Shown: positions 16,571 to 26,284, numbered from the stretch's first letter. The stretch is 64,000 nucleotides of DNA from Microbacterium rhizomatis (GCF_008710745.1 NZ_VYSA01000001.1:310001-374000); one strand, 5' to 3'. The notes: generated from the sequence alone by a model not told the origin. Program-made: numbers and translations.

Positions 16571-17478
16571 GACTTCTCCTCTCTCGCCTCGGGGTGATTG
16601 GCTCCGCGGTGCAGTTCGATGATCCGGGTGCGCGGAGAACCGGGTACATCGACGATCGGCCTGTCGTCCATGAACAGTCTGATCACGTGGGCGAGCTCCG
16701 CCGGGTGGCTGAAGTTGATGGCGTGCGCGGCGCCGTCCAGCACCACGATCAGCACGTGGTTCTCGTCCTGGGCCGCGATCTCCTTAATGCGGGCCGGCCC
16801 CGGCAGGAGGGGATCCCTCGTCCCCAGCACGACGAGTGTCGGCACCTTCAGCTCGAGGAGGCGCTGCAGGGAGGGGTACTGGGTGAGTGCCCGGAACATC
16901 TTGAACGTGCTCGGCACGCCGAATCGAAGGTAGTCGGGGGTCGCGACCCCGACCATCTTGCGCGGCTCGCGACCGCCGTCTCTCGCGAGCTGCCCGACGG
17001 CGCGCCGCAGCGGCTGATTGTGCAGGCCTCCCGCGGGCGAGACCAGCACCGCCCTGTCGATGCGCTCGGGGTAGCGGCGGGCGAACTCGACGATGACGGG
17101 GCACCCCATCGAATTGCCCACCAGGCTGGTCTTTGCGATGTCCTTCGCGTCGAGGAAGCGGGCGGCCGCGTGGGCGAGATCCGGAATGTCGAGGGCCACA
17201 TTCCGCGGCTTCGCGCTCCGGCCGAAGCCAGGGAGGTCGGGAACGAGGGTGTGGAACTCGTCGGCGAGCAGTTCGGCCGTCGGGAGAAGATATCGGCCGG
17301 ACAGACCGAATCCGTGCAGATGCGTGATCACCCGTGCATCCGGGGGATTGACCGATTCGCGGTAGAAGATGTCGACGCCGTCCACCATCGTCCACCGCTC
17401 GGCCAGGGTGGACGCGGGCCGGCGCGGATGCATGCGTCCCCGGTGCTGGTACGAGGCCTTCTCGGGATTCTTGACCAT
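16567..17478 (-). CDS. Alpha/beta hydrolase
   Basis: A 303-residue alpha/beta-fold hydrolase. The oxyanion segment HLHGFGLSG and the loop LPGFGRS match the fold; the nucleophile elbow reads VGNSMGC (Ser in GNSMG); the acid is in GTRDPLLPG and the catalytic His in DGAAHAINFSHP. The closest pattern is C-C bond hydrolase or ester/lactone hydrolase, substrate unknown. ATG 17478 is used, with GGAAGG upstream; the long in-frame extension to 17811 is antisense read-through of the neighbouring gene. Convergent with the gamma-CA gene with overlapping stops and no terminator between them. Confidence 0.88.
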   Translation of the reverse strand: MVKNPEKASYQHRGRMHPRRPASTLAERWTMVDGVDIFYRESVNPPDARVITHLHGFGLSGRYLLPTAELLADEFHTLVPDLPGFGRSAKPRNVALDIPDLAHAAARFLDAKDIAKTSLVGNSMGCPVIVEFARRYPERIDRAVLVSPAGGLHNQPLRRAVGQLARDGGREPRKMVGVATPDYLRFGVPSTFKMFRALTQYPSLQRLLELKVPTLVVLGTRDPLLPGPARIKEIAAQDENHVLIVVLDGAAHAINFSHPAELAHVIRLFMDDRPIVDVPGSPRTRIIELHRGANHPEAREEKS

Positions 17479-17591
17479 GGCGACCACCTTCCCTGGGGCC
17501 CGCTCCGCCGTGTCGTGCGAACGCGCCCGGCACCAACCATGCCCGTCGCGATGCGCGAGGGAATCGCCCGGACAGGATGAGATGCGCGCTC

Positions 17592-18692
17592 TCAGGCCGC
17601 GTTGGCAGGGAGCGGATCCAGCTCCGACTCGGGGAGCGCGACGGGGGCCTGATTGCGGAAGTGCCCGAGGATGCTGAGCAGCAGCCCCGCGGCCGCCCAG
17701 GCGACGAGTGTGAGCCACTGCGCAGCGGTGTCGGCGGCGGGGAAGTAGCTCAGGCTCCGCACCAGGGTCGAGGCCGCTCCCGGGACGAAGAACTGCCCGA
17801 TGTCTCCCCACGGTCCCGCGAGAAACTGATGGGGGAGCGTCGCGGACGAGATCGGGTTCGCGACCAGGATGGTGAGGATCGCGCCCACCGCGATTCCGGC
17901 GCGTCCGATGAGCGCGTTCAGCCCGACGATCAATGACGCCGTGGCGAACATCGCGAGGCCGAGCGCGAGCGCGTTGATCAGGAAGTCACCCTGCAGCACC
18001 CCGAACCAGGGCTGCAGGATCGCGGTCACCGCCAGGCCGGCGGCGACGCCGTAGACGACCAGCGCTGTCACGCGACGCCAGGTGCCCACCACCAGGAACG
18101 ACACGAGGATGCCGCCCAGCATCTCCCCGAGGACGAGGGGGAAGGAGGCGACGGCGAGCGCGGCCCCGTTGGGATCGTTCGCCGACAGCGGGACCACGTC
18201 GGTGACGGCGACCTTCACCTGCGACGCATCTCCGCCGGCTGCGGCCACCTGGGCGGCGAGCTGCTGCTGGAGCTGGGCCGCGAGCCCGGTGAGCTGCTGG
18301 GCCACGGAGACGTTCGCCGCGCCTGCGGTGAGCACCTCGGGAGCCTGTCCGAGCACGATCGCTCCGTAGACGCTGCGGTCTTGGATCGCCGCGACCGCCG
18401 CAGCGCGATCATCGACCCGGGTATAGGCGAAGAGCCCACCGGTCTTCTCGTCGAGGGCCGCCTCGAGTCCATCGACCTGAGCGGAGGGACCGCTGATCGC
18501 GATCGGAAGGTTGCGCGGTTCGGCTGTGGCGACGGGCCAGAGGAAGGCCAGCACGATGAGCGCGACGACGACAGCGCCCGCGAGTCCGAAGGCCACGGCG
18601 AGCCCCCATTTGGTGTGCCGGACGGTCGGGGCGGCGGGCTCGTGCGCGGTTCGGCGCGTGGAATCGGTGTGGTCGGACGTCGAAGTGCTCAC
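17592..18692 (-). CDS. YhgE/Pip-like (ABC-2 permease-related) membrane protein
   Basis: A 366-residue membrane protein. One span at about residues 30-52 is followed by an extracellular region of roughly 130 residues (AAVAAIQDRSVYGAIVLG is typical of the YhgE/ABC-2-type permease group). Then come about five spans in the C-terminal half. Relatives act in export or as phage-infection proteins; no ATPase gene is adjacent. GTG 18692 has GGGAG five bases upstream, and TATAGT at 18728-18733 is a good -10. The divergent TetR gene is its probable repressor, a layout common for efflux proteins. Confidence 0.78.
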   Translation of the reverse strand: MSTSTSDHTDSTRRTAHEPAAPTVRHTKWGLAVAFGLAGAVVVALIVLAFLWPVATAEPRNLPIAISGPSAQVDGLEAALDEKTGGLFAYTRVDDRAAAVAAIQDRSVYGAIVLGQAPEVLTAGAANVSVAQQLTGLAAQLQQQLAAQVAAAGGDASQVKVAVTDVVPLSANDPNGAALAVASFPLVLGEMLGGILVSFLVVGTWRRVTALVVYGVAAGLAVTAILQPWFGVLQGDFLINALALGLAMFATASLIVGLNALIGRAGIAVGAILTILVANPISSATLPHQFLAGPWGDIGQFFVPGAASTLVRSLSYFPAADTAAQWLTLVAWAAAGLLLSILGHFRNQAPVALPESELDPLPANAA

Positions 18693-18727
18693 GGATGCTC
18701 CCAGGGTGAACGTCGGTCGGGAGACCC

Positions 18728-18752
18728 ACTATACGAAATAAACGTTCTGTTT
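18728..18752. promoter_or_regulatory. Divergent promoter/operator between yhgE-like gene and tetR
   Basis: A minus-strand -10 TATAGT (18728-18733) lies beside an inverted repeat AAAC-GTTCT-GTTT (18740-18752). The spacing and form suit a TetR-type operator controlling both divergent genes. The repeat arms are short, so the call is tentative. Confidence 0.5.
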
Positions 18753-18780
18753 GAAAGATGGAGCGTGAGAGGATGACGAC

Positions 18781-19386
18781 ATGCCGAGGGTGACGAACGA
18801 GTACCGCGACGCCAAGCGCGCAGAGATCGCCCGCGCGGCGCTCGCATGCATCCAGCGCAACGGTTTCGCCCGCACGACGATGGCCGACATCATCGCCGAG
18901 TCGGGGGCGTCGGCCGGATCCATCTACTCGCACTTCAGCGGGAAGGCGGACATCGCGAGATTCGTCGCTGAACGCGTGGTCGGCGGTCAGGTCGGCGCGC
19001 TCACCGAGCGTGCGCTGACGGACCCCACAATGGGCCCGCTGGATGCGGTGGCGTTCATCCTGCAGGGGCTCAGGGCGCAGATGATCCCCATCGAGGTGAT
19101 CCTGCAGCTCTGGGCGGAGTCGACGATCGATCCGGATATGGGCGAGATCGCGGGACAGCGCCTCCAGCAGCTGCGGGAGGGGATGCGGGTGGCGGTGACC
19201 CCGTGGGCGCGGCGGTCCTCCGTCGACGAGTCCGCGGCTGGGGCACTTGCAGAGTCCGCGGCGCAGTCGATGCTCAGCCTGTGCCAGGGGTACGTCGTCA
19301 CGTGCGCGATGGCCGGTGCGATCGATCCGCGGACATACGTGGACGGAATCGCCGCGCTGACCGGGTCAAATATGTGGAGGGGCTGA
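18781..19386 (+). CDS. TetR family transcriptional regulator
   Basis: A 201-residue TetR repressor with the DNA-binding helices in FARTTMADIIAESGASAGSI followed by YSHFSGKADI (about residues 30-65). GAGAGG lies eight bases before ATG 18781. Its likely target is the divergent membrane protein through the 18740-18752 repeat. Oddly, the last 12 bases of the gene (codons for WRG and the stop) lie antisense to the CCA end and acceptor stem of tRNA-Gly, so the regulator's C-terminus is constrained by the tRNA sequence. Confidence 0.9.
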   Translation: MPRVTNEYRDAKRAEIARAALACIQRNGFARTTMADIIAESGASAGSIYSHFSGKADIARFVAERVVGGQVGALTERALTDPTMGPLDAVAFILQGLRAQMIPIEVILQLWAESTIDPDMGEIAGQRLQQLREGMRVAVTPWARRSSVDESAAGALAESAAQSMLSLCQGYVVTCAMAGAIDPRTYVDGIAALTGSNMWRG

Positions 19387-19448
19387 CGAGAATCGAACTC
19401 GCATCATCTGTTTGGAAGACAGAGGCTTTACCACTAAGCTACAGCCCC
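19375..19448 (-). tRNA. tRNA-Gly (anticodon TCC)
   Basis: Acceptor stem GGGGCTG (5' end at 19448) pairs with CAGCCCC; the anticodon loop reads CTTCCAA with anticodon TCC; the T arm contains GTTCGATTC. The CCA end is encoded (19375-19377). TAGACT at 19484-19489 (minus strand) is a fair -10. The 3' end overlaps the divergent-strand TetR stop codon. Confidence 0.95.
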
Positions 19449-19546
19449 ACATCCGGCCGATCCGGCCGGGATGTGCGTAGGAAAGTCTAACGGACTGCGC
19501 GCGGCGATCGTGACGCGGGCCGGGTTCCGTCCTCAGGTGGGTCGGC

Positions 19547-19552
19547 TAGACT
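19547..19552 (+). promoter_or_regulatory. Candidate -10 element of tRNA-Pro
   Basis: TAGACT about 42 bases before the tRNA-Pro 5' end. The same hexamer occurs upstream of the divergent tRNA-Gly at 19484-19489 on the minus strand. Confidence 0.4.
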
Positions 19553-19594
19553 TCTCAGGGCCGTTTCGCGTCCGCGTACGCGCGCGACCCTGCC

Positions 19595-19668
19595 CGGGGC
19601 GTAGCTCAGCTTGGTAGAGCGCCCGCTTTGGGAGCGGGAGGCCGCAGGTTCAAATCCTGTCGCCCCGA
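19595..19668 (+). tRNA. tRNA-Pro (anticodon TGG)
   Basis: Acceptor CGGGGCG pairs with CGCCCCG; D arm GCTCAGCTTGGTAGAGC; the anticodon loop in CGCTTTGGGAGCG gives TGG; T arm GGTTCAAATCC. CCA is not encoded. It lies 72 bases before trigger factor on the same strand with no evident terminator, so some read-through into tig is possible. Confidence 0.95.
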
Positions 19669-19740
19669 CATCACGGCCCCCAGAACCCACACCTTCAGCC
19701 GCCGCGCACGCGCGCGGAAACCAGAGGAGAACGAACAGCA

Positions 19741-21153
19741 ATGGTGAACACCACCGTCGAGAAGCTGACCCCCACCCGGGTCAAGCTGACCATCACGGTT
19801 TCGCCCGATGAGCTCAAGCCGAGCATCGCGCACGCCTACGAGCACATCGCGCAGGACGTACAGATCCCGGGCTTCCGCAAGGGCAAGGTCCCCGCGCCGA
19901 TCATCGATCAGCGCGTCGGTCGCACCGCCGTGCTCGAGCACGCCGTCAGCGAAGGGCTCGACACGTTCTACCGTCAGGCCGTCGAGGCCGAGAGCGTCCG
20001 CGTCATCGGTCGCCCCAGCGCCGATGTGAAGGAGTGGCCGAACGAGAAGGACTTCACCGGCGACCTCCTCGTCGAGGTCGAGGTCGACGTGCGCCCCGAG
20101 TTCGAGCTTCCCTCGTACGCGGGCATCACCGTGACCGTCGACGCGGCCGCTGTCGACGAGGCTGCGATCGACGAGGAGCTCGACAAGCTCCGTGCGCGCT
20201 TCGGCACGCTCATCACCGTCGACCGCCCCGCCTCCACCGGCGACTTCGTCGAGCTGAACCTCGTCGCCACGATCGACGGCGCCGAGATCGATCGCGCCGA
20301 GGGCGTGTCGTACGAGGTCGGCTCGGGTGAGCTGCTCGAGGGCATCGACGAGGCGATCGACTCGCTCACCGCAGGCGAGGAGACGACGTTCCGCTCCACC
20401 CTGATCGGCGGCGACCACGCCGGCGAAGAGGCCGAGGTCGCCGTGGTGGTGACCGCGGTCAAGGAGCGCGAGCTGCCCGACGCCGACGACGACTTCGCAC
20501 AGATCGCAAGCGAGTTCGACACCATTGCAGAGTTGCGTGAGAGCCTGTCGGAGCGGGTCGGGCAGCAGTCCGTCTTCACCCAGGGTTCGCAGGCGCGCGA
20601 CCGCTTCATCGAGGCCCTTCTCGACGCCGTCGAGATCCCCGTGCCGCCGCAGCTCATCGAAGACGAGGTGCACACGCACCTCGAGGGCGAGGGCCGCCTC
20701 GAAGACGACGTGCACCGCGCCGAGGTCACCGAGGCGAGCACGAAGCAGTTCCGCACCCAGATGGTCCTGGACGCGATCGCCGAGCGCGTCGACGTCAAGG
20801 TCTCGCAGGACGAGCTGACGCAGTACCTCATCCAGTCCGCCGCGCAGTACGGCATGGCGCCGCAGGAGTTCGTCGACGCGATCCAGCAGAACGGTCAGCT
20901 TCCTTCTCTCGTGGGTGAGGTGTCGCGCAACAAGGCCCTCGCCGTCGCGCTGGGCAAGGCGACTGTCGTCGACACGAACGGAAAGCCCGTCGACCTGACC
21001 GGGTTCGTCGCATCCGAAGACGAGGCAGAGGAAGAAGTCGTCGACGAGGCGCAGGACCTCGCGGATGCTGCGGCCGACGCCGACGAGATCATCCAGGCTG
21101 AAGAGGCTCCGGCCAAGAAGCCGCGCAAGAGCTCCAAGAAGGCCGCCGAGTAG
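19741..21153 (+). CDS. tig: Trigger factor (ribosome-associated chaperone, PPIase)
   Basis: A 470-residue chaperone that binds nascent chains at the ribosome exit. The N-terminal ribosome-docking domain has [12 protein letters not shown], which carries the conserved signature loop. The central FKBP-type prolyl isomerase domain (about residues 155-245) follows, then the long helical C-terminal domain. The tail is acidic then basic ([17 protein letters not shown]). AGAGGAGA precedes ATG 19741. It starts the protein-quality cluster with clpP1, clpP2 and clpX. Confidence 0.97.
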   Translation: MVNTTVEKLTPTRVKLTITVSPDELKPSIAHAYEHIAQDVQIPGFRKGKVPAPIIDQRVGRTAVLEHAVSEGLDTFYRQAVEAESVRVIGRPSADVKEWPNEKDFTGDLLVEVEVDVRPEFELPSYAGITVTVDAAAVDEAAIDEELDKLRARFGTLITVDRPASTGDFVELNLVATIDGAEIDRAEGVSYEVGSGELLEGIDEAIDSLTAGEETTFRSTLIGGDHAGEEAEVAVVVTAVKERELPDADDDFAQIASEFDTIAELRESLSERVGQQSVFTQGSQARDRFIEALLDAVEIPVPPQLIEDEVHTHLEGEGRLEDDVHRAEVTEASTKQFRTQMVLDAIAERVDVKVSQDELTQYLIQSAAQYGMAPQEFVDAIQQNGQLPSLVGEVSRNKALAVALGKATVVDTNGKPVDLTGFVASEDEAEEEVVDEAQDLADAAADADEIIQAEEAPAKKPRKSSKKAAE

Positions 21154-21170
21154 TCGCGACCACATATGAC

Positions 21171-21208
21171 GAACAGAGGGCGGATGCTGCGGCATCCGCC
21201 CTCTGTTC
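21171..21208 (+). terminator. Hairpin terminator after tig
   Basis: A perfect 17-bp stem with a TGCG loop, 17 bases after the tig stop. The inner stem carries the paired hexamers GGATGC and GCATCC that are frequent in this genome segment. Confidence 0.8.
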
Positions 21209-21259
21209 GTCTCTGATCTGCCCACGGCGAACACGGGCGGGTCGCCCGCGACGCGCCGG

Positions 21260-21265
21260 TAGATT
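21260..21265 (+). promoter_or_regulatory. Candidate -10 element of clpP1P2
   Basis: TAGATT, 31 bases before ATG 21297; the ribosome-binding site is CGGAG just before the start. Confidence 0.4.
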
Positions 21266-21296
21266 CGACGCAGACGTACAACGAAACGGAGCAACA

Positions 21297-21881
21297 ATGG
21301 CCGAACCACTGGTCGCAACGAGTGTCTTTGACAGGCTGCTGAGAGACCGCATCATCTGGCTGGGATCGGAGGTGCGCGACGAGAACGCGAACGAGATCTG
21401 CGCCAAGATCCTCCTGCTCGCGGCCGAGGACCAAGAGAAGGACATCTTCCTGTACGTGAACTCGCCCGGCGGTTCGATCACCGCGGGGATGGCGATCTAC
21501 GACACGATGCAGTTCGTCCCGAACGACATCGTCACGGTCGGCATCGGGATGGCCGCTTCGATGGGTCAGCTGCTCCTGACCAGCGGCACGAAGGGCAAGC
21601 GCTACATCACCCCGAACGCGCGCGTGCTCCTGCACCAGCCCCACGGTGGGTTCGGCGGAACCTCGAGCGACATCCAGACCCAGGCTCAGCTCATCATCTC
21701 GATGAAGAACCGCCTCGCCGAGATCACCGCCGCTCAGACGGGCAAGTCCGTCCAGCAGATCAACGAAGACGGTGACCGCGATCGGTGGTTCACCGCTGAG
21801 GAAGCCCTCGAGTACGGCTTCGTCGACCACATCCGTGCACACCTGACCGACGTCGTCGGCGGCGCCGGGACGACGGCCTGA
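21297..21881 (+). CDS. clpP1: ATP-dependent Clp protease proteolytic subunit 1
   Basis: A 194-residue serine peptidase with catalytic triad Ser88 (GMAASMG), His113 (LLHQPHGG) and Asp162 (DRDRWF). Actinobacteria build a mixed ClpP1P2 tetradecamer fed by ClpX or ClpC1. CGGAG lies five bases before ATG 21297. A 31-base gap separates it from clpP2 on the same strand, so they form an operon. In mycobacteria this pair is induced by ClgR; no ClgR-type site was recognised here. Confidence 0.96.
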   Translation: MAEPLVATSVFDRLLRDRIIWLGSEVRDENANEICAKILLLAAEDQEKDIFLYVNSPGGSITAGMAIYDTMQFVPNDIVTVGIGMAASMGQLLLTSGTKGKRYITPNARVLLHQPHGGFGGTSSDIQTQAQLIISMKNRLAEITAAQTGKSVQQINEDGDRDRWFTAEEALEYGFVDHIRAHLTDVVGGAGTTA

Positions 21882-21912
21882 CGGACCGAAGGCGAAAGAG
21901 AGAGATATCAGG

Positions 21913-22599
21913 ATGATCACCCCCACCTTCGGCTCGATGCCGTCACAGGGCAGCGCCCCCCAGGGCCTGCAGATGCCGGGCAGCCGCTACGTCCTCCCGC
22001 AGTTCGAGGAGCGCACGGCATACGGCTACAAGCGTCAGGATCCCTACAACAAGCTGTTCGAGGACCGCGTCATCTTCCTCGGTGTGCAGGTCGACGACGC
22101 GTCGGCCGACGACGTCATGGCCCAGCTGCTCGTGCTCGAGAGCCAGGATCCCGATCGCGACATCATCATGTACATCAACTCGCCCGGCGGATCGTTCACC
22201 GCCATGACGGCGATCTACGACACCATGCAGTACGTGTCCCCGCAGATCCAGACTGTCGTGCTCGGCCAGGCCGCGTCGGCGGCGTCCGTGCTGCTGGCAG
22301 CGGGGGCGCCGGGCAAGCGACTTGCCCTGCCCAACGCGCGGATCCTCATCCACCAGCCCGCGATGGGCGAGTCCGGCCACGGTCAGGCTTCCGACATCGA
22401 GATCCAGGCAGCCGAGATCCTCCGCATGCGGACGTGGCTGGAGGAGACGATGGCGGCGCACACAGGTCAGGACGTCGCGAAGGTGAACCGCGACATCGAC
22501 CGCGACAAGATCTTCTCCGCCGCGGAAGCCAAGGACTACGGAATCGTCGACCAGGTGCTCACGACCCGCAAGCGCGGCCAGGCGGCGCTCACCGCGTAG
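21913..22599 (+). CDS. clpP2: ATP-dependent Clp protease proteolytic subunit 2
   Basis: A 228-residue ClpP paralogue, longer than ClpP1 because of an N-terminal extension of about 35 residues that is probably a processed propeptide. The triad is Ser122 (GQAASAAS), His147 (LIHQPAMG) and an Asp in DIDRDKIF. The HQPAMG variant versus HQPHGG in ClpP1 marks the two subunit types. A strong hairpin terminator follows, so clpX is transcribed separately. Confidence 0.95.
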   Translation: MITPTFGSMPSQGSAPQGLQMPGSRYVLPQFEERTAYGYKRQDPYNKLFEDRVIFLGVQVDDASADDVMAQLLVLESQDPDRDIIMYINSPGGSFTAMTAIYDTMQYVSPQIQTVVLGQAASAASVLLAAGAPGKRLALPNARILIHQPAMGESGHGQASDIEIQAAEILRMRTWLEETMAAHTGQDVAKVNRDIDRDKIFSAAEAKDYGIVDQVLTTRKRGQAALTA

Positions 22600-22616
22600 C
22601 GCACCGAACCACAGGA

Positions 22617-22650
22617 ACGGCACCCCGTCGCCTTCGCGACGGGGTGCCGT
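22617..22650 (+). terminator. Hairpin terminator after clpP2
   Basis: A perfect 15-bp GC-rich stem (ACGGCACCCCGTCGC and complement) with a four-base CTTC loop, followed by CTCGTTTCTC. Confidence 0.85.
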
Positions 22651-22725
22651 CTCGTTTCTCGGGGCACGAGGTGGGGGACTTTCCACAAGTGCGACGCAAT
22701 CCCCGCCGTTGTCCGCATCAGCGGC

Positions 22726-22731
22726 TAGGCT
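22726..22731 (+). promoter_or_regulatory. Candidate -10 element of clpX
   Basis: TAGGCT about 45 bases before ATG 22777, giving a short leader that ends in the ribosome-binding site GGGGGAG. Confidence 0.45.
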
Positions 22732-22776
22732 CGAAATCAGTCCGGGGAACGGCCCGCGGTCAGTTGGGGGAGTCTG

Positions 22777-24045
22777 ATGGCACGCATCGGTGAGAGCGCC
22801 GACCTCTTCAAATGCTCCTTCTGCGGCAAGAGCCAGAAGCAGGTTCAGCAGTTGATCGCCGGCCCCGGTGTCTACATCTGCGACGAATGCGTCGAACTCT
22901 GCAACGAGATCATCGAAGAGCGCATGGCCGAGTCGGCGTCCGGAGTCGTCTCCGACTTCGATCTGCCCAAGCCGCGCGAGATCTTCTCCTTCCTCGAGGA
23001 GTACGTGGTCGGTCAGGAAGACGCGAAGCGCGCCTTGTCGGTCGCCGTGTACAACCACTACAAGCGCATTCGCGCCCACGGCACGATCCAGTCGGCCGAG
23101 CAGCGGGCGGACGAGGTCGAGATCGCGAAGAGCAACATCCTGCTGATCGGTCCCACCGGCTGCGGTAAGACCTACCTCGCACAGACTCTGGCGAAGCGGC
23201 TCAACGTACCTTTCGCTGTTGCCGACGCCACGGCGCTGACCGAGGCGGGCTACGTCGGCGAGGACGTCGAGAACATCCTCCTCAAGCTGATCCAGGCCGC
23301 CGATTTCGACACGAAGCGCGCGGAGACCGGAATCATCTACATCGATGAGGTCGACAAGATCGCCCGCAAGGCCGAGAATCCCTCGATCACGCGTGATGTG
23401 TCGGGTGAGGGCGTGCAGCAGGCGCTCCTGAAGATCCTCGAGGGAACAGTGGCATCGGTGCCGCCGCAGGGCGGCCGCAAGCATCCGCACCAGGAATTCA
23501 TCCAGATCGACACCACGAACGTGCTCTTCATCGTCGCAGGCGCTTTCGCGGGTCTCGAAGACATCATCTCGAGTCGCGTCGGCAAGCATGGCATCGGGTT
23601 CGGTGCCCCGTTGCACAACAAGGGCGACGACATGAACCTCTTCAGCGAGGTTCTCCCGGAGGATCTGCACAAGTTCGGTCTGATCCCTGAGTTCATCGGT
23701 CGTCTTCCCGTCGTCGCGTCGGTCAATCAGCTCGACCAGGACGCGCTCATGGAGATCCTGACCGAGCCGAAGAACGCGCTCGTCAAGCAATACCAGCGGA
23801 TGTTCGAGCTGGACGGCGTAGAACTCGACTTCGACGAGGACGCACTGCGCGCGATCGCCGATCTGGCGGTGCTGCGCAAGACCGGCGCCCGCGGCCTCCG
23901 TGCGATCCTCGAGGATGTCCTCGGCCCGATCATGTTCGACATTCCGTCGGCCGAAGACGTGGCCAAGGTCGTCATCACCCGTGCGTCGGTCGAAGACGGC
24001 GAGGCGCCCACGATGGTGCTTCGCGAGAACCGCAAGACCGCCTGA
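22777..24045 (+). CDS. clpX: ATP-dependent Clp protease ATP-binding subunit ClpX
   Basis: A 422-residue AAA+ unfoldase that feeds tagged substrates to ClpP1P2. The N-terminal zinc-binding domain has CSFCGKSQ and CDECVELC; Walker A is GPTGCGKT; Walker B is [10 protein letters not shown]; the IGF loop for ClpP docking is in [11 protein letters not shown]; sensor 2 is in [17 protein letters not shown] precedes ATG 22777. It has its own promoter after the clpP2 terminator. Confidence 0.97.
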   Translation: MARIGESADLFKCSFCGKSQKQVQQLIAGPGVYICDECVELCNEIIEERMAESASGVVSDFDLPKPREIFSFLEEYVVGQEDAKRALSVAVYNHYKRIRAHGTIQSAEQRADEVEIAKSNILLIGPTGCGKTYLAQTLAKRLNVPFAVADATALTEAGYVGEDVENILLKLIQAADFDTKRAETGIIYIDEVDKIARKAENPSITRDVSGEGVQQALLKILEGTVASVPPQGGRKHPHQEFIQIDTTNVLFIVAGAFAGLEDIISSRVGKHGIGFGAPLHNKGDDMNLFSEVLPEDLHKFGLIPEFIGRLPVVASVNQLDQDALMEILTEPKNALVKQYQRMFELDGVELDFDEDALRAIADLAVLRKTGARGLRAILEDVLGPIMFDIPSAEDVAKVVITRASVEDGEAPTMVLRENRKTA

Positions 24046-24130
24046 CCCGACGGCTTCCGTCGCTCCCGCCGGGCCGGATCGGCTGAGCGGCTCGAGTTCG
24101 ATCGGATTCGCCTCGATCCGGGTGAAGGCG

Positions 24131-24176
24131 GGTGCACGGGGGTCTACGCGGCGCTCGCGCTGTGATCCCGTGCACC
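24131..24176. terminator. Possible long-loop hairpin between clpX and dcp
   Basis: GGTGCACGGG (24131-24140) pairs perfectly with CCCGTGCACC (24167-24176) across a 26-base loop, in the 141-base gap between two convergent genes. It is a plausible but weak terminator; nothing else is seen in the gap. Confidence 0.4.
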
Positions 24177-24186
24177 GCGCCGAGGC

Positions 24187-26244
24187 TCAGTCCGCGAGCC
24201 CTCGACGTTTCAAGAGCGGCTCGATCTCAGCATCCCGCCCTCGGAACTCGCGATAGGCCTGGAGCGGATCCTTCGAGCCGCCGACGCCGAGCAGCCGGTC
24301 GCGGAAGCGCTGACCGTTCGCGCGCTCGAGCCCGCCATTGTCGCGGAACCACTCGACGGTGTCGGCGTCGAGCACCTCGCTCCAGATGTACGAGTAGTAG
24401 CCCGCGCTGTAGCCGCCGGAGAAGACATGAGCGAAGTAGGTCGACGAGTAGCGCGTGGGCACGACGGGGTTATCGAGACCGATGTCGGCCAGAGCGGATG
24501 CCTCGAACGCGGCGACATCGATGTCGGTCGCGGCCTGATCGGCACTCAGCGAGTGCCATGCCTGATCGAGCCAGGACGCCGCGAGGTACTCGCTGGTGGC
24601 GAACCCCTGGTTGAAGACCTCTGAGGCCTGCAGTTTCTCGAGCACCTCGGCCGGGAGCGGCTCGCCCGTGTCGACGTGCTTTGCGTAGTTCGCCAGCACT
24701 TCGGGCCAGTAGATCCACATCTCGTTTACCTGGCTCGGGAACTCGACGAAGTCGCGGAAGACGGCCGTGCCGGCGAAGTGGGGGTACGTCACGGTCGCGA
24801 ACAGGCCGTGCAGGGCATGGCCGAACTCGTGGAAGAGGGTGGTGACCTCGTCGAGCGTCAGCATCGTCGGCTTGCCCGGCGCGGGCTTCGGCACATTGAG
24901 GTTGTTGACGACCACGGGCGCGGTGCCGCGCAGACGCGACTGCGACACGATCGAGTTCATCCACGCTCCACCGCGCTTCGAGTCGCGTGTGTACAGGTCG
25001 AGGATGAACAGGCCCAGAGCAGAGCCGTCGGCGTTGTGCACCTCGAACACCCGCGCGTCGGGATGATAGGCGGCGAGGTCGTGACGCTCGGTGAACGTGA
25101 CTCCGTAGAGCTCGGTCGCCGCGTGGAACACCCCGTCGCGCAGCACGCGCTCGGCTTCGAACCACGGACGCAGTGCTGTGCGATCGAGGTCGTATTCTGC
25201 CGCACGCACGCGCTCGGTGTAGTAGGCCCAGTCGTGCGCTTCGAGGGCGAACGGTGCGTCCCCGGCATCGATGATCGCCTGCAGTGCCTGCTGTTCGCGG
25301 GCGGCGTTACGGGCAGCCGGTGCGGCGAGTCGGCGGAGGAGGTCGTGCACTGCCTCTGGTGATCCGGCCGTCTCGTCGGAGGTGACGTAGGCGGCGTGCG
25401 AGGAGTAGCCGAGCAGGCGCGCGCGCTCCGCACGCAGCCGGACGATCTCCAGGAGGACTTCGCGATTGTCATACGCTCCGCCGCGCGAGCCGCGCTGCCG
25501 GGAGGCGTCCATGATCCGACGGCGGCTCTCGCGATCGGTCAGCGTGGACAGGTAGGGGTGCCCGGTGAAGAGCGTGAGCGTGACGACGTACTTCCCGTCC
25601 AGGCCGCGATCCGCGGCCGCTTGGGCGGCGGCGGAGAGTTCGCCTTCGGTCAAGCCGTCCAACTCTGCGGGGTCACTGAAGACCACGGCGAGATCGTTCG
25701 TGTCGGCAAGCAGATTCTTCTCGAAGGTCGTGGTGAGCGTCGACAGGCGCTGATTGAGCTCGGTGAGACGCGCTTTCGCCGCGTCATCGAGACCCGCGCC
25801 CGCCTGCGACATCTCGCGATAGTGCCGCTCCACGAGGTAGCGCTGCTCGGGCTCGAGGTCGGTGGTGTCGAGGTGATCGTGGAGCGTCTTCACCCGCCAA
25901 TACAGCTCACCGTCCAGCTGGATCGCATCGTTATGGGCCGACATCAGCGGCGCCAGGGTCTCTTCGATCTCCTGGATCGCGTCAGTGGCGTCGGCCGAGC
26001 TCACCGTGTAGAAGGTTCGCGCCACGCTGCCCAGGAGCTCGCCGCTCCGCTCGAGAGCTTCCATCGTGTTCTCGAAAGTCGGCATGGACCGCACGCGGGT
26101 GATCGCCGAGATCTCGGCGCGATGGTCGGCGAACGCCTGCTCGAAGGCGGGCAGGTAGTGCTCGGGACGGATGTCGCCATAGGGCGGCAGCGCGTAGGGG
26201 AGGGTGCTGGGTGTCAGGAGGGGGTTGAGCGATGCATCCGTCAT
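24187..26244 (-). CDS. dcp: M3 family zinc oligopeptidase (peptidyl-dipeptidase Dcp-like)
   Basis: A 685-residue cytosolic metallopeptidase of the M3A (thimet oligopeptidase/Dcp) family. The zinc site is HEFGH (His472, Glu473, His476), with the downstream FVEFPSQVNE carrying the third-ligand Glu. Length fits Dcp/OpdA-type enzymes, which trim short peptides from proteolysis and so work downstream of Clp and beside PepN. ATG 26244 follows TACGCT by six bases; a longer in-frame start near 26337 would overlap the AT-rich ArsR control region and is unlikely. Divergent from arsR. Confidence 0.93.
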   Translation of the reverse strand: MTDASLNPLLTPSTLPYALPPYGDIRPEHYLPAFEQAFADHRAEISAITRVRSMPTFENTMEALERSGELLGSVARTFYTVSSADATDAIQEIEETLAPLMSAHNDAIQLDGELYWRVKTLHDHLDTTDLEPEQRYLVERHYREMSQAGAGLDDAAKARLTELNQRLSTLTTTFEKNLLADTNDLAVVFSDPAELDGLTEGELSAAAQAAADRGLDGKYVVTLTLFTGHPYLSTLTDRESRRRIMDASRQRGSRGGAYDNREVLLEIVRLRAERARLLGYSSHAAYVTSDETAGSPEAVHDLLRRLAAPAARNAAREQQALQAIIDAGDAPFALEAHDWAYYTERVRAAEYDLDRTALRPWFEAERVLRDGVFHAATELYGVTFTERHDLAAYHPDARVFEVHNADGSALGLFILDLYTRDSKRGGAWMNSIVSQSRLRGTAPVVVNNLNVPKPAPGKPTMLTLDEVTTLFHEFGHALHGLFATVTYPHFAGTAVFRDFVEFPSQVNEMWIYWPEVLANYAKHVDTGEPLPAEVLEKLQASEVFNQGFATSEYLAASWLDQAWHSLSADQAATDIDVAAFEASALADIGLDNPVVPTRYSSTYFAHVFSGGYSAGYYSYIWSEVLDADTVEWFRDNGGLERANGQRFRDRLLGVGGSKDPLQAYREFRGRDAEIEPLLKRRGLAD

Positions 26245-26250
26245 AGAGCC

Positions 26251-26256
26251 AGCGTA
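26251..26256 (-). promoter_or_regulatory. -10 element of the M3 oligopeptidase gene (leaderless)
   Basis: TACGCT on the minus strand, six bases, then ATG 26244. Confidence 0.5.
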
Positions 26257-26284
26257 ATCCGTGCCTCGCGGTTGCAAATGAAAT

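Noticed and set aside
17479..17811. 111-residue N-terminal extension of the alpha/beta hydrolase at 16567-17478
   Set aside because: It reads antisense-like Arg/Pro-rich sequence that overlaps the membrane protein gene on the same strand in another phase.
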